A DNA stretch of 64,000 bases from Petrolisthes cinctipes (lineage: Eukaryota; Arthropoda; Malacostraca; Decapoda; Porcellanidae): assembly GCA_033782935.1 (NCBI GenBank), contig JAWQEG010000412.1, forward strand, positions 2,208,501 through 2,272,500, given 5' to 3'. Made by a program: the position numbers and the translations under genes. The stretch's first letter is position 1, and each line of letters begins with the position of its first letter. Shown piece after piece: positions 43,289-52,732 of the stretch. Below the pieces are notes generated by a model. It saw only the letters and a program-made list of their open reading frames with translations. It was not told the DNA's origin and made no database searches.

Positions 43289-43596
43289 CTAGGTTGAGTA
43301 GCCGATTGGCATCTTCCTCGCTGAAGAAAAGTTCATCAACTCTGTATTAGGGCAGCGAGATCGCCGATGGTGACATCTAATTACGGTGAAGAGTTTTCTT
43401 AACTCAGCTTGCGCAGCAGCGACTCTGTTCCCACTTTCGGCAATGAAGGCTTGACAAGTTATGCAGCAAAGTGGGTCATAGGTCATAAAACGTTCGCCCT
43501 TCTCTTTCTTGCTTCTGGAGCCCCTGACACAGTAGGGAGAGTGGCGAGGGCAGGGGTGGGTCTCCCAGCAGTTCCTGCATTCCTCGTTTTCCATGG
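43289..43596 (-). pseudogene. DIRS-B gag, N-terminal Cys-rich exon
   Basis: Starts after acceptor CCTTTTCTTCGCAG with ATG at 43594. Cys-rich: EECRNCWETHPCPRHSPYCV, then KGERFMTYDPLCCITCQAFI and QAELRKLFTVIR. The spacing and the YDPLxCxxC core align with the family-A Gag N-terminus (YDPLACGVC, also preceded by an acceptor). The frame closes at 43289, before the nearest good donor (CACA/GTAAGT, about 43270), so a frameshift or a missed splice site is likely. A zinc-binding role is inferred from Cys/His spacing only. Confidence 0.55.
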
Positions 43597-43599
43597 CTG

Positions 43600-44400
43600 C
43601 GAAGAAAAGGACATGTCTAAGTAATAAAGAGTAGCTGAATTAGCTTACATAACACCTTTCGGTGCATATAGTTGATAAGAGTCCAAGAGGCCTAAAAATT
43701 TCATGACGTTCCCTAGGAGTAGGGTGAGTAGCTGTGTCGAGTAGCTGGGTAACGCAGCTTAGTTTGCTGAATCTTTTGTGAAAAGGAACTGGTAGACAGC
43801 TGGTCTGCGGTGTTGAATAGCGAGCGTAGCGAACATGGCTACTCTTCGAGCTCTGCCTATTTAACCATCTCGGCTACTTAGCGAGGTTGGCTACATAGGA
43901 AGCAGTGCAAAGGTATTTGAATAGTGAGCGTAGCGAGTTTGGCTACTCGGCAAGCTCAGCTAATTAGCTAACTCGATTATATAGCAAGCTTGGCTACTTA
44001 GCGAACTGAAACAGGTATTTGAATATTGAGCGTAGTGAGCTCAGCTACTCGGTTAATTAACTAACTCGATTATATAGCGAGCTTAGCTATTTAGCGAACT
44101 GCAAAAAGGTATTTTTGACTGTCGTTAGAAGCACCAGGATGAAGCATTTTATTTAGCTACTCACATAGCTAAGCTGTTGCCGGTGTTTAACTGCAAACCC
44201 AGCTACTCGGGGAGTTCAACTACTCAGCGAGTAAGGTAAAACAGCTAATAACTAGTAATAGCTAAAGTAGCAACTCTCTTAAGAGTTCTGGCAAGCTCTA
44301 GGGGCTTGCCTTCCCAGGGAAGAACCCTTTGGGAAGTGAGTTCTTTACCTTCATGGAGCTCTAGGGTCTGTCTCCTATAGAGGTCAGTTTCGAACTGAGG
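43600..44400 (-). repeat. DIRS-B 5' region with about 100-bp tandem repeats
   Basis: Two clear units at about 43914-44015 and 44017-44112 sharing GGTATTTGAATA(G/T)TGAGCG, CGATTATATAGC(A/G)AGCTT and TAGCGAACTG, plus degenerate GCTACT/TAGCGA strings to both sides. No gene. Confidence 0.7.
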
Positions 44401-44494
44401 AGCTAGCTTGCTTGCTTGTTGGATTTATTGGCTATCAACCAGAGGCATATAGCCAAAGGTCATTAAGCCATTGGATCCATTTTATTATATCAAT

Positions 44495-47400
44495 CTATAT
44501 AAGGTCATAAAGTTTTGTCTCCCTCAGAAAACCCATTAGTTTGTTTATAATATTCTTGTCATCTGACAGAATATTTTCTATGGTGAAAGCCATTTTCTTT
44601 ACTTGAAAATATTGTTTAATTTTTCTTCTTTGATGTTCATATTTTGTACAACAAATTATTGAGTGACTAATAGACATTACTGATGTGCATGCTGGGCACA
44701 TGGGGGGAAATTGTCTATTGACATAGGGTTCGAGGTGGGTGAACCATGTGGCATTGACCCTAAGACGGGCCAACACCACCTCGTCCCTGCGACTACGCCA
44801 TGATGACGTAGCCCAGGGTTCAATAAGTGTTTTGACTTTATTACCGATGTTTAATCTGGTCCACTGCCTTTGCCACAGGAGATGAATTCGAGACTTAATG
44901 AGGGAAACAAAACACCTGAGATCCGTACGGACTATGCTAAGGTCCAGATCAACAGTTGACCCGGCTAGTATATCAGCCTGTTCATTGCCATAGATACCAT
45001 AATGTGAAGGTACCCATATTAGCTTGATTGATTTATTGGCACAAAACAGCTTACTAATGATATTACCCTGTATTTCGTTGTTAGTTGTATTTAAGGATTT
45101 AATAGCTTGAAGTGAACTTAATGAATCTGTAAAAATAACTATCCTATCGTGGGTCGTCGATAGAGCAAAATCCAAAGCTTTATTAATAGCAAAAAGTTCT
45201 GCCATAAAAATAGATGTATGAATCGGCAGTCTGAATCTTAACTGACATTCAGTCGACCATACACCTGCACCCACACATTCATTCGTCTTGGAACCGTCGG
45301 TATACAGATGGAAATATGAAAGATTTAACCCCTGGTAGCCAGGAATCTACAATAGTGAAGGGGGGTGTTACCCAGGGTGCAATATTTACTAAAACCAGGG
45401 AATCGATTGTTGATATTTCTATACCGACACACTCTACGAGGTCGTGGAGTCTTGCTCTGAGGGACCTCACGCCAGTGCCCTCCGGGGCCGTGCGACGCCC
45501 AGGCGGATAACTCGGCCCTTCCGGGGGCCTATCGCCATGGCCCCCCGGCTGCAAATGCCTCACCAAGGCATTACCGGGAGGATGACTCGGCTCCCCGGGT
45601 ACCTGAACTTGGGGCCTGGTCCTCATTGGCCTAACGCCAGTGTCCCCTGGGGCGCAGGGGTTCCCGGACGGACGACTCGGTCCCTCTGCCAGGGGCCTAG
45701 CGCCATGGCCCCCCGGGTGCTGTTGCCGTAGCAAGGCATTCCCAGGAAGATGACTCGGCACCCTGGATTTCTTAGCACAGTATACTAACAGTTGTTGATC
45801 TCGTCTCAATCGGAGGGGAGGCACTTGTGACTCCACCTCTAGACGCTCGATTCGAGTGCAACGTAGGGCTCCAAGACACACACGCAAACACGCATTCTGC
45901 ACAACATCCAAACCTTTCAACACAGACTCAGATGCCGAACCATACACTATTGACCCATAATCTACTCTAGATCTAATCAGGGATTTATATAGCATTAGCA
46001 AACTTCCTATCTGCTCCCCATTGAGTACCAGAAATGCACTTCAGCAAATTGAGTGCTTTTAAACATTTAATTTTAAACTGACTGACATGGACTCGCCATG
46101 TCAGTCGACTGTCAAAATGCAGTCCAAGAAATTTAGTAGAATTTTGAATAGGTAGGTGGTTGTCACCCATAGTCAGCCTGACGTCTGGCTTCTTCCTATG
46201 AGTGAAAATAACTCCTACACTCTTTCTTACTGAAAACTTAAAACCCCACTGGAGGCCCCAATTGTGAATCAAATCCAGTGCCAATTGGATCCGAGTTGCC
46301 GAAAACTCTGCATTACAGCTGGAGTGCCATATCGCACAGTCGTCGGCGTACAGTGAGTATTTAAGATTTCGAGAAGGAGCTGGTAGAATGTCATTGATCA
46401 TACATAGAAATAAGGTCGGAGACAGAACACTCCCCTGGGGGACCCCATTTGCCTGGACAAATATGTCCGAGAAAGTGACTGTGTCCGAAAAAAGCTTGAC
46501 AGAGAAAGTTCTGTCAGAAATGAAATTCTTTACAAAAAAGGGCAGGTTACCGCGTAATCCCATATAGTTTCCTGAGGAGGCCATGTCGCCAAGTCATGTC
46601 GTAGGCTTTTTCAATGTCTAAAAATACTGCAATTGTTTTTTGGCAAATGCCTCTTGAATTTGAACTTCCAGGTTCACTAGCTGATCGAGCGTCTGGCGAC
46701 CTTTACGGAAGCCACACTGCTCGTCAACCAGCAAATTCCTGGAATTTAAAAAATGCAATAGCCTATGATTAACAATTCGTTCCATGACCTTGCATAAGCA
46801 ACTTGTGAGCGCAATAGGGCGATACGATGAAGTCGATCTGGGGTTCCCCCCTCCTTTCGGTATGGGAATGTCATGTGCAAAGTGCCACGAGTTTGGAAAG
46901 GTGTGACCCCTCCAAATCTCGTTAAACACCTGCAACATATTGATCATGGAATCATGATCAAGATGCTTTATCATCTCATACCGAATCTCATCGGGTCCTG
47001 GGGATGTCCCACTACAGGCTCCTAGGGCTTGGACAAGCTCTTGCATTGTTAGATCACTGTTGTAATCTAATTCATCTCCTGTGGCAAAGTCAATATGCTG
47101 CAGCTCTGATGCTTCCTTGATGGGCAGGAAAGCTGGATGGTAATTTTCAGAGCTGCTAGCAAAAGAGAACTGCCTGGCGAGGGCGTTAGCAATGTCTCTA
47201 GGTTCGTCATAATTGATGTTATTAAAAGAGATGTTGGTAATTTTATTTGATTTTTTTTTTCTTATTTTATTTTCTTACAGTGGACCAGACTTGGGATATT
47301 GATGTTTCACTGTTTATGCTAGAGACAAAGCATCGCCAGGAGTCTCGTTTGGCTTGTCTGATGGTTCGACGAGCCCTAGCTCTCGCAAGTTTATACTTGC

Positions 47401-48345
47401 GAAAGTTCTCATCACTAATGCGATTTTTGAAAAGCCTGTAGGATCTATTCCTCTCACACAGTACCCTGCGGCAATCTGGCGTCCACCATGGAACTCTATG
47501 CTTTGCGCTATCTACCGAAGTCTTAGGAATTGTTGCCATTGCGGCTTTGAGGATATTATCTTGAATATTATTTACTTTATCATCAATGGTTTCTCCAACA
47601 ATTTCAATATTGACACCCTTTGTGAAGGACACCCAGTCTGCTTTTTTTACGTTAAATTTAGGTGCTGAAGGCTCTTTAATAGTGTCGCTTTTAAATTTAA
47701 TCAAAATAGGAAAATGGTCGCTTCCCAAAGAGTCATCAATGGGTAGCCACTGGCAAGAGGCTGCAATTGATGGGGAGACCAGAGATAGGTCAAGGACGCT
47801 AAAATTACCAGAATGATCATCAACTCTCGTCGGACTACCGTCGTTCAGAAGAACCAAATTGGAATCACTGATTAGTCTAGCCATCTGTTCCCCCTTTCTG
47901 TCATCCTGCAGGGAACCCCATAACGTATGATGAGCATTAAAATCTCCTACAACTAATTTTCTACAGGGCAGACTGTCCTGTAGATCAAAAACATCATCAT
48001 AAGTTACTGTATCAGGAGGACAGTAGACAGAACAGATAGTCAGGTAGGTGCCACCGAATTTTACTCAGCAAGCGACACTTTCCAGAGGAAAATTACAGGG
48101 CACATCAGTGAAAGGTAGGTTATGGCGGATGTAGATTGCCACTCCACATCCACCCCTCCCACCACGGTCCCTCCTAATTAACCTGTAGTTCCGAAGCTGA
48201 ACAACCTCGTCTTCGACTTGGTCGTTCAGATGAGTTTCCTGAAGGGCAATAATATCGGCAGCGTAAGAACAAGCCAAAAGTTTGAGTTCATTTAATCTAG
48301 CTCTAAGACTTCCACAGTTCCATTGGAGTATGGTTAGCGCGAAGA
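44495..48345 (-). pseudogene. LINE ORF2: endonuclease, RT, RNase H, with several breaks
   Basis: Endonuclease: ILQWNCGSLRARLNELKLLA (Asn), DIIALQETHLND (Glu), a TGA at about 48066, then ICSVYCPPDTVTY, KLVVGDFNAHHTLWG (Asp/Asn) and LGSDHFPILIKF (SDH). A gap with several in-frame stops at 47230-47267. RT: SGTSPGPDEIRYEMIKHL, AHDIPIPKGGG, SYRPIALTSCLCKVMER, CGFRKGRQTLDQLVNLE, then a frameshift at about 46600 at motif A, NGVPQGSVLSPTLFLCMIND (motif B) and SLYADDCAIWHS (motif C), FLGLHFDSRLTW. Another shift near 45985. An in-frame GC-rich repeat insert lies at about 45465-45765. RNase H: LYTDGSKTNECVGAGV (first Asp, after a frameshift near 45300), AELFAINKALDFA (Glu), IVIFTDSLSSLQAIKSL (Asp), WVPSHYGIYGNEQADILA (final Asp). 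Confidence 0.85.
45465..45765 (-). repeat. GC-rich two-unit tandem repeat inside LINE ORF2
   Basis: Two units of about 150 bp sharing GAGTCATC, GGAATGCCTTG or GTAATGCCTTG, CCGGGGGGCCATGGCG, AGGCCCC and GGCACTGGCG-like strings. Flanking ORF2 codons (LVYCAKKS on one side, LHDLVECVGIEIS on the other) stay in one frame. Base composition is strikingly unlike the AT-rich LINE. Confidence 0.75.
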
Positions 48346-49656
48346 TTATCGCTGTTTATGGGGTTTCTTGGAGCCTTGTTCGTCTGGCCGAACCTTTTTG
48401 TGCTGGGAGGGAAGACCCTCTTCCTCCCCAGCACTTCCCGGGGACCTCCCGCGGGCAGGTTTCGCGACGGTAGCCTCGCGACGAGCCGGACGACTCCCGG
48501 ATGTAGGCTTCATGGGAGTCACCTGAGCGAGAACATGAGATTTAGAAGCTGATACGGTATCTTCAGCTTTGTGGTGCTTCTTTTGCTGGGTTGATTCAAC
48601 AACTTCTAATTTCTTTGTCAAACTTTCTACTAGCAGCGTTAATTTGTTTACTGTATCCTTTAGTTCTTTAATTTCGTTATCCTTTGCCTGAATAGTCACG
48701 TTATCATCTGTTGTAGTTACAGGAGCAGTGGTGCCAGTCATAGCTGCAGCATAGGAAACTGTGGGCGTTTGGTTAACCCCCTCCACCTTCCTCTTTGCCT
48801 CACCATAACTAACATCATGAGCCCTCATGTATGCCATTGCTTCAGTCTCCACTTTAAGGCTCCTGCAGTCACCTGCACTTGCCTGGTGGGGGCCGCCACA
48901 ATTAGCACACCTGAAGACTGTCTCTGAACACAACTCAGTCTCGTGACTACCTGCACATTTACCACAAGTGAATGAATCTTTATTGAAGCACCTCAATGCT
49001 GTGTGTCCGAATTTCTGGCAACGGAAACAACGCATCGGTTTCTGAATGTATGGTCTAACGTGAACTATTTCGTATCCAATCTTTACCGTTTCCGGAATCT
49101 GTGCTGAAGCAAAAGTCATGAAACACAAGCCAAATTTCTCTCTCTTGTTCTCTCTCATCCTGGTCATACCTTGTACATCAACAACGCCTTGGTCCTTCAT
49201 TCCTTCCAAAATGTCTGCCTCATTCAGAGCGGCCAAATCCCTATGGAAAATGACGCCCTTACAGGTATTTGGCCCCATTGGAATGGTGGCTTTCACTTTC
49301 CAGTTATGAATTTGCGTCAGTTTAAGGAGATCCTTAACCTGGGATGCCTTCAGTACTTTCACCAGGAGACTACCATCACGCAACTTGTTAGCAGCAGCAA
49401 GACTGCCACCCACTTGACCATCAAGGACCTTTTTGACGATAAATGGGCTAACAGCCTTGAGAGACTGACCCTCATCTACACATCTAATATTTACATAACG
49501 AGCATTCATTGGAGGAATTTTAACATCAAGTTGTCGTTGTCTGTCTGCCGTAGGGGTTCCATTATTGTCAGCCGTTGTCCTAGTTTGGTCCTTGGTCGTT
49601 AACCTCCCTCCTTGAGGAGGAGGGAAGCTAGTCGGGGGGTCATCCATCCGGGGCAT
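48346..49656 (-). CDS. LINE ORF1, nucleic-acid-binding protein with three CCHC knuckles
   Basis: Open for 436 codons. The middle region (TIPMGPNTCKGVIFHRDLAA, KIGYEIVHVRPYIQKPMR) is the type of RNA-binding fold found before zinc knuckles in I/Jockey ORF1 proteins. Knuckles: CFRCQKFGHTALRC, CGKCAGSHETELC and CANCGGPHQASAGDC, about residues 210-265. It continues with a coiled-coil-like KELKDTVNKLTLLVESLTKK and a basic tail. It probably packages the LINE RNA. ORF2 coding sense begins immediately downstream (about 48345). The start codon at 49656 is plausible (MPRMDDPPTSFPPPQ) but was not tested. No lesion seen, unlike ORF2. Confidence 0.85.
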   Translation of the reverse strand: MPRMDDPPTSFPPPQGGRLTTKDQTRTTADNNGTPTADRQRQLDVKIPPMNARYVNIRCVDEGQSLKAVSPFIVKKVLDGQVGGSLAAANKLRDGSLLVKVLKASQVKDLLKLTQIHNWKVKATIPMGPNTCKGVIFHRDLAALNEADILEGMKDQGVVDVQGMTRMRENKREKFGLCFMTFASAQIPETVKIGYEIVHVRPYIQKPMRCFRCQKFGHTALRCFNKDSFTCGKCAGSHETELCSETVFRCANCGGPHQASAGDCRSLKVETEAMAYMRAHDVSYGEAKRKVEGVNQTPTVSYAAAMTGTTAPVTTTDDNVTIQAKDNEIKELKDTVNKLTLLVESLTKKLEVVESTQQKKHHKAEDTVSASKSHVLAQVTPMKPTSGSRPARREATVAKPARGRSPGSAGEEEGLPSQHKKVRPDEQGSKKPHKQR

Positions 49657-49700
49657 CGGACTACGTCCGACCCCTCTCCTAGCACACTCACCTACATCCC

Positions 49701-50311
49701 TTAACTATTGTATCAACCCCCAAAAAATGGACAATAATTTAGGGAATAAAAGTTACCTTTACTCGCCCCCCCCCCCTAGTGGTAGCCTGGCGGCGTTCTC
49801 CAGTACCAGCTAGGGGATCGGAGTTTGTGCGGAAGGAACTTCCCCACCACCGAACCTGTCTAATGCGAGGGGTGGTGTAGTTAGAACCCACCTCCCAAGC
49901 GAATACCGTTGCTCAGCCAAGAGACAACCGTAGGCCCAGGAGGTCGCACGGAAAATGTGGAAGAAAAAGTAGGTGCCCAAATGACGCACCAGACTACTGG
50001 GCCCCCCTACCACAGGGTTTCCCCTGAGGCAGTGAGTGCTGCGGGTCTGGTGTGGGGAACAACTACTATCTATCATATACTACTGGTTGTCCTCCAGCAA
50101 AAATCAAATCACTGAAGGTGTACACAGCAGTGCAACAAAACGCTGCAAATTTACTGCAAAATTACTTTACACCAGGCAGAGAAACAACAGAGTACTGCTG
50201 GTAAGAGGCCTCGGTACACCAAGGTAACTCCACGAACTATACTGTAGTCTGTTGTTGCTGTGCTAAACGAGGACGAGGTCTGGACGGTACAAAGTCTGGA
50301 CGCATAATGAG
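49701..50311. other. Untranslated or flanking sequence between LINE and retrocopies
   Basis: No gene. Contains a C10 run near 49767 and short CAACA-rich stretches. Could be the 5' leader of the LINE. Confidence 0.4.
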
Positions 50312-50314
50312 GAG

Positions 50315-50347
<33 letters not shown>

Positions 50348-51387
50348 GCCTATCACCCATGGTGGCGGGCATTAAGGCAGTCATTCATTTTTGTTTTTAG
50401 TATATTTATAAGGTCTCCTTATAGGGGTCATCCATTCTCTTCTGACCTGGAAGATGTTGGGGTCACGTCGCCGAGAGATGTGTTGTTGGAATAGGTCGAG
50501 GAGAGGAGAAGTTGTCATAAAAAATTTGGTGGTGTCTGGCAGCTGTTGTTGTGATGACTGGCTGTCCATCCTTCTTCTCCTCTTCCTCTTCCTCCTCCCG
50601 GCTGTCTGCCACTCCCCTCCATCTTCCAGGTCCATGTTGTCACTGGTGTCGTTGGTGTTGCTGTTGGTGTTGGAGGAGGAACTGGTGTCAGAGTCCTCCT
50701 CCGTCTCGGGGTCCTGTATGGAAGGTTCACGTGGTGGTGGTGGTGGTGCCTTCCCACTATTCGCCCGGTTGAGTGGGTGAGGCAGCATTAACCGGCGACG
50801 GGGGTGGGCCGGAGGGGGTGGAGGTGACGCTACCTCTCTGCACCTCCCTCGTCGTGCGGACTTGCTGCCTCGTTTCTAGGTGTTGGGTGGTGGTTGTAGA
50901 TTAGGAGAAATGGCTATTGGTGGTAAGCCATTTCTCCTGAAGATGTCCAGGAGGAGGTCAGAGAGACGACCTAGCCCTTCTGCAGCTAAAGCAACAGCAG
51001 TCTTGGTGCAGACGGTGACGATGTCTGCCTGCTGCTGCCGTCGCTGCGGTGGTTGGGCGTCAGCCGTCCTCCTCCCACGGGCATGGAGTGAGCCTAGGAC
51101 CTGCCCACCATCAGGTCCCGCTACGTTGGTAGCCTCCACGCCCTTCCTCCACAGTGAAGGACACCTCCTCTCCGTCCCCCAGTGATGGTGATGAGGTGGT
51201 GGCAGCAGAGAGAAGGATGCCCCTCCTGTGGACGAAGTAATCTTGCTCGTCAGATGTTATGAAGCCATAGCCCTTCAAATGGTTAAACCACTTCACCCTG
51301 CCAACAAGACGGTCAGCAGGGGAAGTGGTGTGGTTGGCAGTAGGTGCTGTCTGGGCCATGGCTGGATGTAGACTCCCCCTCAACGAG

Positions 51388-51392
<5 letters not shown>
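50312..51392 (-). mobile_element. Poly(A)-tailed retrocopy A of a cold-shock-domain ORF
   Basis: Unit ends in a T28 run on the plus strand (poly(A) on the coding strand, about 50320-50347) and is bounded by GAGCTAGC at 50312-50319 and 51385-51392. Body about 95 percent similar by eye to copy B (51385-52495). Confidence 0.8.
50381..51359 (-). pseudogene. Cold-shock-domain (Y-box-like) protein, copy A, frameshifted
   Basis: ATG at 51359. The first block encodes RLVGRVKWFNHLKGYGFITS with RNP1 (KGYGFI) and RNP2 (DYFVH), as in copy B. An 8-bp deletion near 51150 relative to copy B shifts the frame after SFTVEE. The second block (51139-50876) retains the middle region (TKTAVALAAEGLGRLSDLLL) and ends at a stop where copy B reads KKRGSK. 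The third block (50788-50381) gives the acidic/Ser-rich and Arg-rich C-terminus (QTAGRRKRKRRRRMDSQ). At least two disabling changes. Confidence 0.85.
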
Positions 51393-51431
<39 letters not shown>

Positions 51432-52495
51432 CTATCACCCATGGTGGCGGGTATTAAGGCAGTCAATCATTTTTACTTTTATTGTATTTATAAGGTCTCT
51501 TTATAGGGGTCATCCATTCTCTTTTGACCTGGAAGATGTTGGGGTCACGTCGCCGAGAGATGTGTTGTTGGAATAGGTCGAGGAGAGGAGAAGTGGTCAT
51601 AAAAAATTTGGTGATGTCAGGCAGCTGTTGTAGTGATGACTGGCTGTCCATCCTTCTTCTCCTCTTCCTCTTCCTCCTCCCGGCTGTCTGCCACTCCCCT
51701 CCATCTTCCAGGTCCATGTTGTCACTGGTGTCGTTGGTGTTGCTGTTGGTGTTGGAGGAGGAACTGGTGTCAGAGTCCTCCTCTGTCTCGGGGTCCTGTA
51801 TGGAAAGTTCAGGTGGTGGTGGTGGTGATGGTGGTGGTGTTGGTGGTGGTGCCTTCCCACTATTCGCCCGGTTGAGTGGGTGAGGCAGCATTAATCGGCG
51901 ACGGGGGTGGGCTGGAGGGGGTGGAGGTGGCGCTTCCTCTCTGCACCTCCCTCGTCGTGCGGACTTGCTGCCTCGTTTCTTGGTGGTGGGTGGTTGTAGA
52001 TCAGGAGAAATGGCTATTGGTGGCAAGCCATTTCTCCTGAAGATGTCCAGGAGGAGGTCAGAGAGACGACCTAGCCCTTCTGCAGCTAAAGCAACAGCAG
52101 TTTTGGTGCAGACGGTGACGATGTCTGCCTGCTGCTGCCGTCGCTGCGGTGGTTGGGCGTCAGCCGTCTTCCTCCCACGGGCATGGAGTGAGCCTAGGAC
52201 CTGCCCACCATCAGGTCCCGCTACGTTGGTAGCCTCCACGCCCTTCCTCTCTTCCTCCACAGTGAAGGACACCTCCTCTCCGTCTCCCAGTGATGGTGAT
52301 GAGGTGGTGGCAGCAGAGAGGAGGATGCCCCTCCTGTGGACGAAATAATCTTTAGAGTTCGAGGTTATGAAGCCATAGCCCTTCAAATGGTTAAACCACT
52401 TCACCCTGCCAACAAGACGGTCGGCAGGGGAAGTGGTGTGGTTGGCAGTAGGTGTTGTCTGGGCCATGGCTAGATGTAGACCAAAACGAGCTAGC
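51385..52495 (-). mobile_element. Poly(A)-tailed retrocopy B of a cold-shock-domain ORF
   Basis: Plus-strand T run at about 51393-51429 marks the 3' tail. Bounded by GAGCTAGC at 51385-51392 and 52488-52495. The leader before ATG is only about 15-20 nt in both copies (GTCTACATC(C/T)AGCC), so both seem full length. Confidence 0.8.
51463..52467 (-). CDS. Cold-shock-domain (Y-box-like) protein, copy B, intact ORF
   Basis: 334 codons from ATG at 52467 (context GCCATGG; an upstream in-frame TTG lies in DIRS-B sequence). Residues about 17-95 form a cold-shock domain: VKWFNHLKGYGFI with RNP1, DYFVHRRGIL with RNP2, then GDGEEVSFTVEEERKGVEAT and NVAGPDG, the typical Y-box closing. Such domains bind single-stranded nucleic acids, mostly mRNA. 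The rest is not typical of Y-box proteins: a helix-like segment TAVALAAEGLGRLSDLLLDI, a basic patch, a polyproline stretch, an acidic Ser/Asn-rich region, then RRKRKRRRRMDS and a C-terminus (LLDLFQQHISRRRDPNIFQV) conserved in copy A. Expression is unknown; it could be a retrogene, a processed pseudogene that is still open, or a component of a retroposon. Confidence 0.75.
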   Translation of the reverse strand: MAQTTPTANHTTSPADRLVGRVKWFNHLKGYGFITSNSKDYFVHRRGILLSAATTSSPSLGDGEEVSFTVEEERKGVEATNVAGPDGGQVLGSLHARGRKTADAQPPQRRQQQADIVTVCTKTAVALAAEGLGRLSDLLLDIFRRNGLPPIAISPDLQPPTTKKRGSKSARRGRCREEAPPPPPPAHPRRRLMLPHPLNRANSGKAPPPTPPPSPPPPPELSIQDPETEEDSDTSSSSNTNSNTNDTSDNMDLEDGGEWQTAGRRKRKRRRRMDSQSSLQQLPDITKFFMTTSPLLDLFQQHISRRRDPNIFQVKREWMTPIKRPYKYNKSKND

Positions 52496-52732
52496 GGAGT
52501 CAACGCTCCTTATATAGGGGAGAGGATGAATCGATTCGTTGAACTGGCCACTTCGTTGGGCCAAACTCTCGTACCGCTCGACGCTCTAAACGAGTTAACT
52601 CAACTCTCCCTATACTTCTCCTGTCCGAAACTGCTGAAAGTGAATAAGCCGATTGATTTGGATATGAGGATCAGTTAGGCTATTTGTCCTAAATGAGGCC
52701 GATATGATGAAATGCCGGAAAACAGAAGTAAA
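52496..52732 (-). repeat. DIRS-B 5' terminal repeat
   Basis: GGAGTCAACGCTCCTTATAT, CTCGTACCGCTCGACGCTCT, AAACGAGTTAACTCAACTCT and TTGTCCTAAATGAGGCCGAT mirror 29815-30030. The outer end (ACAGAAGTA at about 52732) is set by the internal complementary region. Confidence 0.85.

Larger units (their letters stand above)
44405..49700 (-). mobile_element. I/Jockey-group LINE with RNase H, two ORFs
   Basis: Minus-strand element with ORF1 (zinc knuckles) and ORF2 (endonuclease, RT, RNase H). A C-terminal RNase H after RT is characteristic of the I group of LINEs. The 3' end is tentatively placed after CCAATAAATCCAACAAGCAA (about 44405). The 5' end is not defined; 49700-50311 may be its leader or DIRS-B sequence. 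Confidence 0.75.
29758..52732 (-). mobile_element. DIRS-order retrotransposon, family B, split by nested insertions
   Basis: Minus-strand element with Gag, RT/RNase H and tyrosine recombinase at 30390-35350 and 42977-43596. Its two inverted termini are 29758-30020 and 52496-52732. Ends were placed using the internal complementary region near 30100-30215, which contains the 3' and 5' ends joined. Insertions within it: DIRS-A copy 2 (35433-42907), a LINE (about 44405-49700) and two cold-shock ORF retrocopies (50312-52487). Without these, about 8 kb of DIRS-B remains. All genes carry lesions. Confidence 0.8.
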
